Assembly: GCA_003118195.1 (NCBI GenBank)
Contig: BEXV01001541.1
Coordinates: 19,774 to 83,773, forward strand
Source: Hemicentrotus pulcherrimus
Taxonomy: Eukaryota; Echinodermata; Echinoidea; Camarodonta; Strongylocentrotidae
Length of the DNA: 64,000 nucleotides
Direction: 5' to 3'
Part shown: piece after piece, positions 23,166 through 34,390 of the stretch
Layout of the letters: every line of letters starts with the position of its first letter
How positions within the stretch are numbered: position 1 is the stretch's first letter
Made by a program: the position numbers and the translations under genes
The notes under the pieces: model-generated
Seen by the model: only the letters and a program-made list of their open reading frames with translations
Told to the model about the DNA's origin: nothing
Database searches by the model: none

Positions 23166-24640
23166 GACAGCACAACTGATGCAGAACAAAACAAAGAACT
23201 GTGATAAAATCAATAAATATGTCTTTAATATTAAATAAATCAATATAATGAAATGCCATGTGTAACATACAATGGCAAGCAGGAAACCTGTCAATAAATA
23301 CATGTATATCGATTGCAACTTGGTTTTAAATGTAACTGTACTATACAGATAGGGGTTTGTGATCAATTGGAGGACTGTCTGTCAATCCAGATCAATTGAA
23401 ACGCTTAACAAGACGATCCAAAAATTCTAATTCATCAAATTGACAAAGCACATGTAATTCTCATTTGAATAAATATAATTATGACCTTTCAGACAGAACC
23501 CTTATGATGCAGGTTTACAATCATATTCAAATCATCAATTTGCAATGTTTGTGTGCACGTAGTAACATAACAACTCGTTGTTTAGATTGCTTTGTCTTTT
23601 GGTGGAAGCTATATGTACTGCTCTATTTTTTCTTTATAACTGTGAATAAACTTGCATTTCTTCTATGAAACATTTGCCTATCCTAGTTTTCTTCAAAGTT
23701 CTTGTTTCCAACCAAGCATGTCAAAGTTATATTCATACATGTAAAATGCTGGTCAAGGTTCACCAAATAATACAAGAACATCACACACCCATAACACTGA
23801 TTCTACTTTAATAACCAAATCATGAAATCATAAAACACATTGCAATTTTTCAAAGTAAACAATTCCTTGTACAACTTTTGAGTTAAAGAAAAGGGAGTTC
23901 TGGGAAGAGGAAAAAAATAAGTTGTGAGCGTTATCATTGTTATTATGCAAGGGTTGAAGAACATTAGATTAAACATGTTCCCCGAAAAGCATGGCTCTTC
24001 AAATGCCTTCAAATTCTAAATATGACATGAAACATCGTAAAAATACGGGATAGGTTTTTTTTTGCCATGTGCTTGTGTAGTCCCATATACATCATTCTGT
24101 GTACAGTGCTTGTAACTTTGCCAAGATTAGGCCAAATTTCTTATCATTTTGATGATTCCAGAACCTTGCAATACACATGAATACTTGCAGATGATCAACC
24201 TTTTCTGATAGATTTCACACCGTTTCTTTCACAATGCAATCACATGACCAGAACTCAACTTAATCTATAACAGTAATCAAAAGTATGAGTTGCTTTGATA
24301 GAAAGTAGTCATAAAGCCATTAGAGGTAACCAATATTCATTTTTCAAGCACTGACATTTTTATACCAAGCTACATATTTGCATCTACACTACATGCATAA
24401 ATCGATGCATTTGAAAAGGAAATACATGAGAAACATTCACAGGTGTAAAATTAAACCCGGACATAGAATGTTACTGGCACTGATTCAACATCATCTTTGG
24501 TTTTACAAAATACAACACTTAATTGCCCCTGTGACAATCGCTCTGTATAAATTTCCTTCACTAACTGAGCCTTCAGCTTCAACACTGGACCCCAATACTT
24601 ATTCCCCATATACATGTAGCCTAACCCTTACCTAGCCTAT
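23166..24640. other. AT-rich DNA, no gene seen
   Basis: Only short ORFs without domain-like features. I see no repeat that I can place. Confidence 0.6.
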
Positions 24641-24914
24641 AATCTAGGCGGAGAGCCGAGCTTTTTTTCTTTGCTGCTAGACTAACCTTAAGCAGAACGT
24701 CTGATACGGCGACGGCTCACCGCCTATAATCACTGGTCTAGCTTTAGTCGTTTTTTTAATTTTTATTATTGACCATGAATCAGTGGCAGTTTTTCGTACG
24801 AAAAAACCTCATGAATACGAAATGAACTCAACCAATCAGAAACACGTATTGAGAAGAGTCTATGCATATGCATATTATAAATCACGTGACATTACGTCAT
24901 TTTCTTCATCCAAG

Positions 24915-25341
24915 ATGGCGGGTAGTTCATGCTAGGACGATCTTCTGCAAGAAAGTTTATCATATGCGGCCAACAAACTAGGCATTCCTAATGGAAAATT
25001 CAGAGAACTGCAGGAATCCGCTATTCGTAGCGTTATAGAAGCCGGCAGGGATATTTTTGTTGCATTACCTACTGGTTTTGGAAAGAGTGCAATATACCAA
25101 GCAATCCCCTTGTGCTGTGATTTTCTATGTGACCACGGATTCTATGATCATGATGACTCGAGTCGTTGCCGTTGGCAGAACAAAAGTACCGCTGTAAAAA
25201 CTACAGGTAGTGGCACTACTGGCACTACCAAAACAACGTCGATCTGCTTGGTAATTTCACCATTGATTGCATTGATGAGATCGCAGGTGACGCAGCTTCA
25301 GATCCTTGGTATTTCTGCCGTGTATTTGAATGATGTATCTC
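24915..25341 (+). pseudogene. RecQ-like DNA helicase, N-terminal half, truncated by assembly gap
   Basis: From ATG at 24915 one frame reads a short lead, a TAG at 24933 (7th codon), then uninterrupted sequence to the gap. It contains GRDIFVALPTGFGKSAIYQ, the RecQ motif I (Walker A), and VISPLIALMRSQVTQLQ, motif Ia, where most RecQ proteins have a DQ after M-x. The 25130-25240 region is a Gly/Thr/Lys-rich insertion between the motifs. RecQ helicases unwind DNA 3' to 5'. Surrounding repeats and the early stop suggest a mobile-element-borne or decayed copy; use of a downstream start would bypass the stop. DEAH and later motifs fall in or beyond the N gap. A C-terminal half of the same family is at 48842. 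Confidence 0.75.
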
Positions 25342-26316
25342 NNNNNNNNNNNNNNNNNNNNNNNNNNNNNNNNNNNNNNNNNNNNNNNNNNNNNNNNNNN
25401 NNNNNNNNNNNNNNNNNNNNNNNNNNNNNNNNNNNNNNNNNNNNNNNNNNNNNNNNNNNNNNNNNNNNNNNNNNNNNNNNNNNNNNNNNNNNNNNNNNNN
25501 NNNNNNNNNNNNNNNNNNNNNNNNNNNNNNNNNNNNNNNNNNNNNNNNNNNNNNNNNNNNNNNNNNNNNNNNNNNNNNNNNNNNNNNNNNNNNNNNNNNN
25601 NNNNNNNNNNNNNNNNNNNNNNNNNNNNNNNNNNNNNNNNNNNNNNNNNNNNNNNNNNNNNNNNNNNNNNNNNNNNNNNNNNNNNNNNNNNNNNNNNNNN
25701 NNNNNNNNNNNNNNNNNNNNNNNNNNNNNNNNNNNNNNNNNNNNNNNNNNNNNNNNNNNNNNNNNNNNNNNNNNNNNNNNNNNNNNNNNNNNNNNNNNNN
25801 NNNNNNNNNNNNNNNNNNNNNNNNNNNNNNNNNNNNNNNNNNNNNNNNNNNNNNNNNNNNNNNNNNNNNNNNNNNNNNNNNNNNNNNNNNNNNNNNNNNN
25901 NNNNNNNNNNNNNNNNNNNNNNNNNNNNNNNNNNNNNNNNNNNNNNNNNNNNNNNNNNNNNNNNNNNNNNNNNNNNNNNNNNNNNNNNNNNNNNNNNNNN
26001 NNNNNNNNNNNNNNNNNNNNNNNNNNNNNNNNNNNNNNNNNNNNNNNNNNNNNNNNNNNNNNNNNNNNNNNNNNNNNNNNNNNNNNNNNNNNNNNNNNNN
26101 NNNNNNNNNNNNNNNNNNNNNNNNNNNNNNNNNNNNNNNNNNNNNNNNNNNNNNNNNNNNNNNNNNNNNNNNNNNNNNNNNNNNNNNNNNNNNNNNNNNN
26201 NNNNNNNNNNNNNNNNNNNNNNNNNNNNNNNNNNNNNNNNNNNNNNNNNNNNNNNNNNNNNNNNNNNNNNNNNNNNNNNNNNNNNNNNNNNNNNNNNNNN
26301 NNNNNNNNNNNNNNNN
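25342..26316. other. Assembly gap (975 N)
   Basis: A run of N. Open frames spanning it are meaningless. Confidence 0.99.
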
Positions 26317-26404
26317 CCAAAACATATTTTGAAGAGGAAATTTGTTGAAATTGATCAGTAAGGCTTTCCCTTTGCAATGATATGAATTTTGCATCAATTC
26401 AAAA

Positions 26405-26530
26405 CACTTTTGCTTCTTGGTGTGACTCCTTTAAGGGGAACTCCCCATAGAGTGGCCCACACCCCCAATGAGTTGTACTGGGAGGAGAGACCCAAGGGTT
26501 ACAGTGATTCAGTTTGTTTTTCCCCTCCCA
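26405..26530 (+). repeat. Fragment of the dispersed repeat seen at 15.2 kb
   Basis: CACACCCCCAATGAGTTGTACTGGGAGGAGAGACCCAAGGGTTACAGTGATTCAGTTTG aligns in parts with 15270-15335 (split here only for reference). An (ATA)n microsatellite follows at about 26553-26580. Confidence 0.6.
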
Positions 26531-26984
26531 GGCACAGGTTACACCAAATATCTAATAATAATAATAATAATAATAATATTAACAAATTAAACTACTAAAT
26601 TATTTCATGGCAAATGAAAACAAAGCAACAATCAAACATCATTGTATTGAAAATTAAAAAAGATACATTTTTATATTGATCTTGCATTCTCTTTTATCAG
26701 ATAGCTTGCAAAAAAGGTTACAAACAATACCTGATAACCAAAATGACACTGTGACTTACATTGCAGCTTCACCCTGTTGATTTCATAGGCAAAGTGGAGT
26801 TTTAGGATTATAATAAATAAATGTGAACAGAAACAAAATAGTCAGGCACTACGCAATGAAGCGTATTGGAGCTGGCCAGTGGCGAAGCAAGAAACCCATT
26901 GTCCAATCAGAGACGACGTTTTCATGAATATGAATTTCCTGCAATGCACAACTGGTGCGAAAGGCACGCTTATTGTATACTATG

Positions 26985-27480
26985 CAGACTTTTCACTGGA
27001 AATTGTATTTACTATTCTGTAGCATGGTGGAATTACACACTGGGATTACAGACGAATGTGAAGTTGTGAACATGCTGAGATGTGCTTGAACTTGAAAGTA
27101 GCCGATTTGAAAAAATTATAAGTCCTAGGGGATAGTTGATTGATAAATAAGTGGCTTTGAGATAAGCTGTATAGTTGGAGGGACAAGGGAAAAAGAGTAG
27201 AGCGATAGGTCGAGTGGGGTTAAGAATGATAAAAAAAATCTGGACAATGGATTTGTTTTGGATAGATTCTTGTTGTGTATTTGTTAAAATGGTGAATAAT
27301 AGCACTGTCGTTGTATTAGTAGTTAATTGATACTGAGCCGTCACTGGTATAGATCTCAAGAATATTCCCAAGCTGAATGGTATAAGGACTTCAGCTGACC
27401 AATCAGAAAGTAGAAATAGTTAAAGAGATCTTTAGGGTTTTGGGCTAAAAAGTTTTACGAATGAAAGAAGTTTTTGCCCG
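26985..27480 (+). repeat. Direct repeat of 47573-48085
   Basis: It shares GTGCTTGAACTTGAAAGTAG, TCCTAGGGGATAGTTGATTG, AGAGCGATAG, and GAGATCTTTAGGGTTTTGGG in the same order with the copy at 47.6 kb. It is non-coding interspersed DNA, probably part of a larger element. Confidence 0.8.
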
Positions 27481-27754
27481 GTCCATATGTAGAAGTCCAT
27501 GGTATTTGGAAGTCATCGCATTTAACAATTTTTTCGCTCTTCTTTCATGGTTTTTTGCTCAATATTCGCCCGCGTTAGCAGTCAGTTCAAGTTTAAATAT
27601 AATATTGTCGTATAGATGAACTACCATGCTTATGTCTAAAAAAAATTGACAATCTTTACTACCTTTCACATTGCCTAAATTGAGTCAATCAATACGTCAA
27701 GGTTTACAAGCGTGTTAGGTTAGGCTTCAATTTGATTCAAAGTAATATTTCAAG

Positions 27755-27990
27755 ATGCCTAAATCGACAAAGGAAACAAATCAGAGGGTGACAGCAAAGG
27801 CTGCGACGAAGACGACAACAAAGGCCAAGCCAAGGAAGAGGAGGGCGTCAAAGGCTAAGCCCCCTGCCCGCTGCCAGTTCCAGCAACGACGATGCACTGC
27901 CTGTCGTCATCGCCCGGATCCAGGAGCCCACGATCCACGAAGAGCCTGGAAGGCAAGACTGCGACGACAAAGGTGAGTCATAGCCAGTAA
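27755..27990 (+). pseudogene. Lys/Arg/Ala-rich ORF, unrecognised, frameshifted
   Basis: ATG at 27755 opens a very basic, low-complexity sequence starting MPKSTKETNQRVTAKAATK. Near 27870 the better-looking continuation moves to another frame (Ser/Asn, then acidic, reaching a stop at 27988-27990). The composition, basic then acidic, suggests a nucleic-acid-binding tail or a leader of an element ORF. No family was recognised. It sits about 50 bp upstream of LTR-like DNA. Confidence 0.35.
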
Positions 27991-28039
27991 TGGCAATTGA
28001 TAATATTGATCCATATACATGTACCTCACAGCCAAGCAT

Positions 28040-29101
28040 GTTTTCCAAAGAAGCGCTGGTTTAACCTGTGCCAGTCACGTCCACAGGGGTGCCAGCTGGT
28101 AATATTCTAGGGACAGGTTTTCCCAAATGTTATTCCCGCCACCATGGACATTTGGTGAGCCCCCAAAAGTTAAACAATGGACAATCGACCGCATCCCAGA
28201 ATTATTGGAAGGCTGGACGGAGGAGATCGCTGACTTGATTCTTGAGAAGGAAAGTCGCTGATTACGCCGTAACAAGGACCGAGACGAGCTCACACCAATT
28301 AAGCACCTCCAAAGCCCCAGGGGACTCGAGAAAAATAAAAAGTCTACCGCGTCCCGACAAGTCGCGAGATAGGATCGAGAGAACCAGAGCTAAGTCTAAA
28401 ACCGTTCCCCAATTAAAAGGCCTATGGAACTATTTTATCTTAAGAACTATTGATTCTAAGGTCACCCATCCCAACACTTGTTTCTCTCCCAAAAACTTTC
28501 CTGATTGTAAAGTTTGTTAATCAGAAGTACTTCGATTTCAGCCATCAACTGCTGAATATTCGTCTCATTTCAACTGTATAATGAACTTGCATTCAGCCTG
28601 TTCATTTATAAACTCCTCATCATTAAATACGATCCCAACACCACAGTAAGTGAGTGGTTGTTGATGTGATCGGATGAACGAGCTTGTATGAATATGTAGA
28701 TAAGAAGCACGATATGTAAGGGTTAAACGTTCCAAGGAACAGTAACCATTTCTTTAATAAAACAAACTACCAAGTGGGAATGTAATTGTAACTGTCTGGA
28801 CTTGGATTAATCAATGTAGTGGTCTTGTGTTAAAACTTCAGATATTAGTTGACACGATTGTTGTCACGGCAGTCGAGGTGAACACTGCAAGGGAGCTAAA
28901 TTAATGCTACCAAGCTGTCTTGTGTAGAGGTTAAGAATGTGTGGCGATGTTTCACGACTGAATAAACACACTTTACCAAAAGAAAACTCCCCAAAACGTA
29001 GAACCGTCGCAGTTGGAGGGTCGGGGGTGTAGACGGAAGTCTCGACCTTCGCGTTATCAGCAGGAACTTGTTATTTCAATGATATATTGAATTTTGTTAC
29101 A
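28040..29101 (+). mobile_element. LTR-like repeat, 5' of a gypsy gag
   Basis: The segment matches 41500-42420 and 42898-43310 in order (TAAAAGGCCTAT, a Gly-poor AT stretch, ATATGTAAGG, CAAGTG, ACGTAGAACCG). It ends with CGCGTTATCAGCA, an AT stretch and TTGTTACA followed by TGGTGGCGGGATAA at 29102, which looks like the primer-binding-site position of a gypsy element. The gag-like ORF begins about 290 bp later. The 5' LTR boundary was not found and no paired 3' LTR was identified. Confidence 0.55.
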
Positions 29102-29394
29102 TGGTGGCGGGATAATAATTTTGGTTTCAGTTAATGTTTTGTTGCTGTGTGGAAGACCAACAGGACTACCTTTTCTTCCCTATACTTAATATGATGATGA
29201 TGTTTTATGGAGTGGACTGTTGGTATATCGTTTTGTTATGCTAAATCGTTGCAGTCATGAATTTTTGTTGAAGCCTTGTGAGAGTTTTATTATAGCGTGG
29301 ATGTTTTGTTGTTGTAAGAGTCCGGGTAGCGTTTTGTTTTGTTTAGATTGTGTTTTTCTAATATTTTTATCTTTGTTTTTGTTTGAGTAGTATA

Positions 29395-30200
29395 ATGGCG
29401 CACCCAGCAAATTGCGTAGTTTTATTGAAGGGAATGCCCCCTGTGGTTGCTGAGCGGGAGGTGATCGATTTCCTTGCTGACGATTGTGATCTCTCAGCAT
29501 GCATTATCACAATGGAAAAGGATTCCGTCACAGGAGGACCGACGGGAAACGCATATTCTGCGTTTGAAAAACGAAGATGATGCCACCGATGCCTTAGGGG
29601 CTATGGGTAGGCGATTACACAGGGTGACCATCCAAGTGATTGAGGTACCTCAAAAAAATTTTAGAACTTAACTTGCATAAAGAAGAGGCCAAAGTGGACA
29701 AATTAAGTATGCAAGCCCAAAAAGGGGGGGGGGGGGGGGAAGTCCCATTCGAAGTATGGAAAAACGAAGTGAAGTGCCTACAGAATGAGGACGGATGTAA
29801 CCCGAGACCCTTTCCCGCTTCATTCGCTGCTTCCTCCGTGGAGAGGCAGCACAACTCATCCTTCACATGAATGTAGAAGCCTCCGTAGGACAACTCGTTG
29901 AGAAACTGACAGGGTTTTATGGCACCATAGAGTTGGGGGCTGTACTCCTCCAACAACTCTATTCCACAAAACAATGGAATGGGGAGTCGACCAACGCCTA
30001 CAGTGCATGGCTGCAATTATTGGTTGACCATGCGGAGTGTCGAGGGGGGGATAACCCACACCTCAAAAGACGAAACACTACGGGTAGTATTTTGGAAGGG
30101 CTTAGGAAGTGGTGGTCTCAAGAAGGTGTTTCGTGAGCAGATTGCAGAAGCTGGCTACTGCCGCACCGCTGATCAACTACAGGGCAAGCTGAAAAAGTAA
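29395..30200 (+). pseudogene. Ty3/gypsy Gag, PNMA-like, with several frameshifts
   Basis: ATG at 29395 begins MAHPANCVVLLKGMPPVVAE, like the RRM-like N-terminal domain of PNMA-type gag proteins. The frame breaks in an A-run near 29565; the domain's end continues in another frame (to about 29660). After a 16-G run (29724-29739) a capsid-like region follows in three frames: about 29742-29830, 29867-30060 and 30060-30200. Typical strings are VGQLVEKLTGFYGTIELG and QIAEAGYCRTADQLQ. Gag forms the retroelement capsid. The frameshifts make it non-functional as drawn, though the homopolymer breaks could be sequence errors. Confidence 0.7.
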
Positions 30201-30387
30201 AAAAAGAGATGCTCATGTAAAGTCTAGCGGAGCTGGGAGACAACAGTGCCCGTTCTACGATACCTTACACCAAACTCTAGGTCATCGTCCAACTCTGGAA
30301 CCTGAGGTAAGATTAGAATCTACATAGACTAGTGCATGACAATCCCTTAATACAGAAAAACCTTTGCCTGAATTAAAAATAAAACAG

Positions 30388-30392
<5 letters not shown>

Positions 30393-30426
<34 letters not shown>
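30393..30426. repeat. (GA)n microsatellite
   Basis: About 17 GA dinucleotides. Confidence 0.95.
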
Positions 30427-30428
<2 letters not shown>

Positions 30429-30694
30429 GTGGAGTGAGTGTTTGTTGAGAGTGATTTAATTTAGTAGATATGAGCGGGCATAGACTCCTTTGCACAAAGT
30501 GTTTCAACTGCCGACCAGTACTCTGCTAGGAAGCAAAAGACAACGTATAATCAAGGAGCCAGGGAGACAATGAGGGGACCTTTCTTTTTCTTTTCTTTCA
30601 TTACTGATGACAATGGGGATGCTGTTGCAGCAGGACTTCTGGCCAAGTCATTTTTATACTTCTTTGTTTGTTTCCTACATTCACTGGGTGAATC

Positions 30695-30935
30695 TTCATT
30701 CTAACCTAGCTAGCGGACCAATACAAAAAACCTGGTTTCACTCAGAGCTAGATTCTATTATTTCATTATAATAGAAGACGGAGAGGCGTGAGCGTTGGAC
30801 GGAACTCACGACCTCCGCGTTATCAGCACGATTACTCTATAGGGTTTTGGTTATCAATTTTTTTCTCAAAAAGCTGTTACGCTCCCAAATTATTTTTGTT
30901 AAAGGCAGGTTTGATGTCAAGTCCCTGTGTAGACA
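30695..30935 (+). repeat. LTR-end-like repeat, copy of 51090-51308
   Basis: It shares TCTATTATTTCATT and TAATAGAAGACGG, ACGGAACTCACGAC, CGCGTTATCAGCACGA and GCTCCCAAATTATTTTT with 51.1 kb, and more weakly with 28.98-29.06 and 40.55-40.65 kb. It is probably the U5 end of a related LTR family. Confidence 0.7.
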
Positions 30936-30967
30936 AGTGTTTACGAGATATAATGTAGCATGATATT

Positions 30968-31646
30968 CCGTTCGGAGGGAAGAAATTTCTCTTGGATGGT
31001 GACTTCAGGCAGGTGCTTCCTGTAATGCCACGAGCACGACCAGAAACTCTGATAGAGAATATACTACCAAGCAAGCCAGAGTATTCCAGTATGCCAAAAC
31101 ATACCACTTGACACAGAATATGAGAGCAGAGTTGGACCAAAGAGACTTTGCTGAGTGGGTTCTAAAATTTGGAAATGATCAACTTGAACAAAAAGGTACC
31201 ACCTTGCCACCCAACAGTATTGTTCTACCAACAGAGATCATAACCAATGACATTGTAACTGCCATGTGTAGATCTGACTCCACTCCTCTTGAACAAGAAG
31301 CCATAATAACTCCAAAAAATGATGCAACATTCCACATCAATACCCAGATACTCCAAAACACACCAGGAAAACTTGAAACGTACTACAGTGTTGACAGTAT
31401 CAAATGCAATGATCCTGTAGAGGAACACAATTGTCCTACAAAATTCATCAATTCTCTTACTCCATCAGGTATGCCACAACACAAACTACAATTACAAGAA
31501 GGGGCTATGATAATGCTGACGAGAAACATTCATTGACATCCGCCAAGGACTTTGTAACGGAACACGATCAAAAGTGTGTCGTCTTCACAAAAATGTCACT
31601 GATGCCAAAATCATCAGAAGCAAAAAACGGGTGCTCATTGCTTTAA
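30968..31646 (+). pseudogene. PIF1/Helitron-like helicase fragment
   Basis: The first frame reads LLDGDFRQVLPVMPRARPET (PIF1-family motif with GDFRQVLPV). A +/-1 shift near 31080 leads to the frame with YAKTYHLTQNMRAEL at about 31088. The ORF then runs to about 31530 and contains the TPSGMPQHKLQLQEGAMIML motif. A further shift gives IRQGLCNGTRSKV, the C-terminal helicase block (31530-31646). This order is that of the helicase domain of Helitron Rep/Hel proteins. No Rep domain was seen, so it is a fragment; a PIF1-like helicase from another element remains possible. Confidence 0.75.
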
Positions 31647-31969
31647 ATAAATCAGTACTTACATTTTTTATGAGCATGAAACTATTATAAAATTTGCTAT
31701 TATAGCATTATGTAAATGTGAATGTAAAAACTTAAGCACTTTAAAACTGTATGATAATGTAAGTAAAAGTTATTCTATCATGTGTATGTGTTGTGTTTTT
31801 TCACCCTTTATATTGATTTCAAAAAGTGTAAATAATAACCAATATTTTACATGTATCTTCAAAATATGCAACATAATGTACATGTAAAGGTTTTAAAGAG
31901 ATATTTACCATGTGGGAAAGATGTATGGTAGTAATGTTATTTTCTCTTTTCTCTTCTTTGGCCTTGCAG

Positions 31970-32574
31970 ACCTGTGACTCTGGGCACGCACACCTCTAGA
32001 TTTTGCACCCAGGGAACAGTCAATGGGTCACATGTTGAAGATATGAAAATGTCATCAGCTATCCTTCTTTCTGGAAACAATTTTCAGAAAATAAAGAGGA
32101 TGGCAGAGGTCATGAATCTCCACATGTTTTCCTCCAGACTGTTCAATGCGGTGCAAAATCACTATGTGTGCCCAGTCATTGAGGAAAAAATGGGAGACAT
32201 ACTTTCAGCCACAAAGGACTGACTGAAGGGTAAAGAGGTGGTTTTATATGGTAAGTAATGTTTGTTTATTATCTGTCAATGTAACTTGTACAAAAAATAT
32301 CTTCCAAGGAATCAAGCAAATTTTGTATTCATTATGGTCATGTCCAAACAGAGTAACTCATTCTTCTTCCTCACAAATGATTTGTAATGCCATTCTTTCT
32401 GTAATGCTTATTCTTTTACTATCCAACTCCATTTGAAACAGGGGATGCAAGAAACGATTCCCCTGGGTTCTGCGCCCAATACTGCACTTACACACTCTTG
32501 GAACATGAGAGCAAGGATATTGTGGACGTGCAATTCCTGGACAAGAGGGAGACTTCAGAAAACAGTGGGGCTAT
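31970..32574 (+). pseudogene. DDE-transposase-like protein, two exons with one in-frame stop
   Basis: Exon 31970-32250 has acceptor GGCCTTGCAG and donor G|GTAAGT. Its frame includes SSAILLSGNNFQKIKRMAEV. Exon 32442-32574 has acceptor TTGAAACAG and joins in phase to give GDARNDSPGFCAQYCTYTLL. This GD(G/A)RxDSPG block belongs to a transposase-like family common in fish, cnidarian and echinoderm genomes; the superfamily name is uncertain. A TGA at 32220-32222 interrupts exon 1, where the family's sequence would continue, so this copy is broken. The frame passes directly into gypsy RT sequence at about 32575. Confidence 0.65.
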
Positions 32575-32810
32575 ATGGAGCTGCTGGTGGGGTGTTGGCA
32601 ACTTAAAATCGATGAAAATGACAAACACAAAACTGCATTTGTACTGCCCTCTCCCCTATGGTTATGGGGATGCAACCGGATGCCCTTTGGTCTGTGTAAC
32701 GCACCAAGTACTTTCCAGCGTGCAATGGAAAAGTGTTCAGGAGAACTTAACCACACATGCTGCGTAGTTTATCTTGATGATATGATTATCTTTGGAAAAC
32801 TATCGATGAA
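32575..32810 (+). pseudogene. Ty3/gypsy reverse transcriptase fragment
   Basis: The frame reads WQLKIDENDKHKTAFVLPS, then NRMPFGLCNAPSTFQRAME and VVYLDDMIIFGK. These are RT motifs including the YLDD active-site box. About 75 residues only; the fingers, RNase H and integrase are absent. It joins upstream to the transposase exon without a stop and downstream to unrelated Gly/Arg/Ser-rich sequence. Confidence 0.8.
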
Positions 32811-33186
32811 CGATGAAGGAAGAGGCTGGGGGAAAGGACTGGGAAGAGGACAGAGAGACAGCAGTGACTCGTCTGCACATGGATCCAACCCAGTAAGTCG
32901 CGGCACTGGTGGTCGACGTGGATCGAGAGGTGCACGATCCTCCTCAGGGAGAGAGGCAGGAGGACTGCATGTCCTACACTCAATATTGTTACAAATGCTG
33001 TCCGAATAAATGAGCTGAGGCAAAGGAGAAAGGAAAAATCTTTTGGAGTATTGGATTTTGAAATTTTTCAGTTATTTTGTTAGAACTTCTTTCACAATGG
33101 GGAAATTCAATTTCGCATGTGTCAGATTTAGAGATGACAATGTCCTGACTATAGTGGAGACGACAATGATAGAGGGATTCGAGGAC
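32811..33186 (+). other. Gly/Arg/Ser-rich ORF tail and unassigned DNA
   Basis: The RT frame continues to the TAA at 33007 as a Gly/Ser/Arg-rich sequence (RGTGGRRGSRGARSSSGRE). It is not recognisable as RT and probably comes from another inserted fragment. No function is assigned. Confidence 0.4.
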
Positions 33187-33519
33187 ACTACACACCACGA
33201 GGGGAAAGTCTACATGGTCAAATAGGAGGACACAATGCAGACCAAGATGACGAGCCGGCCGAGAAATTCAAGGCTCAAATACTGCTTCAACTGGAAGAAG
33301 ACCTGCACATCTCCTTCAAGTAAACATATTTAGTCAGTGAATGATGATGTGAAAACTGCATGTAAGGGCATAATAAATGTGAATAAAAAACAAGAGAGAT
33401 TAAAGAGAAACAAATGGGAAAAGTTAAAGTTCTCCATCATGGTCGTCACAAACAGTTCAAAAGTAATGACATTCCACAATGGGTAAAGGAACAATCTTAA
33501 AATTGTCTGACTGAATGAA
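33187..33519 (+). repeat. Direct repeat copy A (partner 34391-34757)
   Basis: It shares CACCACGAGGGGAAAGT, AGATGACGAGCCGGC, AAATTCAAGGCTCAAATACTG, CTGGAAGAAGACCTGCACATC and ACAATCTTAAAATTGTCTGACTG with copy B. The two copies flank the retropepsin segment. Confidence 0.9.
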
Positions 33520-33688
33520 CCAGCCAAACGGGCAAGGGTCTCTGCCGAGGGGCGGACAGTAGATCCTAGAAAATAGCCGACATGAAGTAATTCATAGGAT
33601 TTCCCCTTCCCCTAAAGTTTTGGATAGGATGGTTGGAAAACCCAACGAGGCAGTCGCGATCATAGACGGGCATAGATGCTAATGTTAA

Positions 33689-34390
33689 GTGGATACGGGA
33701 GCGCAAATTACAACAATTAGTAAGGCTTGTTATGGTAAATATCTTTCCCAGCTCCCCCTTCATAGTATTGGTGAGCTCCTTCGGGTTAAATGCGCTAATG
33801 GGCAAGAAATCTCCTACCTCGGTTATGTAGAAGTTGCAATTTTCCTTCCGGGTTCCCTCCCTACCGAATCTAAGTTATATGCCCCCGTTTTAATAGTGCC
33901 AGACACCCCCTATAATAAGCGAGTACCATGTTGTTGGAGTACCAATGTGATCCAGTTGTGTGTTGAACAAGGCAGAGAAGAATTTGGTCAAAATTTTGAA
34001 GATAGTAACGAAATAGCTCCAGTATGGCATTTGGCGTACACAAGTATGCAGACCCCCGTCACACCGGACAGGAATGGTAAGGTATGTCCCGCTATAATTG
34101 CGTCCAAAACGAGCAATCAAAGGACCCGCAAAAGCAGCAATAATAGTTGACTGTCATGTACCCCTCCCAAGGCAAGGGACAAGTATGGAGTAATGATAGA
34201 ACCCCAACATACCCTCCAGCCAGGTGTGATTGTTAATCCAGGTAACCCTAGTTATTGATGAGGAAATGCATGATGCGTGTAGTGTTCCAGTATTGGTAGA
34301 AAATCACACTGACGTTGATGTCTGGTTATATCGAAGGCAGAAGTTGGGAATTGTATATTTATGCCGAGTGCAAGGACTGGTGCAAATGAC
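33689..34390 (+). pseudogene. Ty3/gypsy aspartic protease and PR-RT spacer
   Basis: The frame from 33689 reads VDTGAQITTISKACYGKYL, with the retropepsin D-T-G/A triad at about 33692-33703, and ends at a TGA at 34148. A downstream segment (about 34200-34390) in other frames reads LQPGVIVNPG and SVPVLVENHTDVDVWLYR, typical of the gypsy stretch between protease and RT. The frames are broken, so no polyprotein is made. It follows the RT fragment, opposite to the normal gag-PR-RT order, so it is a separate insertion or a rearranged copy. Confidence 0.75.

Noticed and set aside
22750..23238. 162- and 146-codon ORFs with SYPPSLL repeats
   Set aside because: Two frames are open together over a CT-rich microsatellite-like array; this is composition, not a gene.
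25110..26397. Long ORFs of 343-412 codons on both strands
   Set aside because: They consist mostly of N from the assembly gap.
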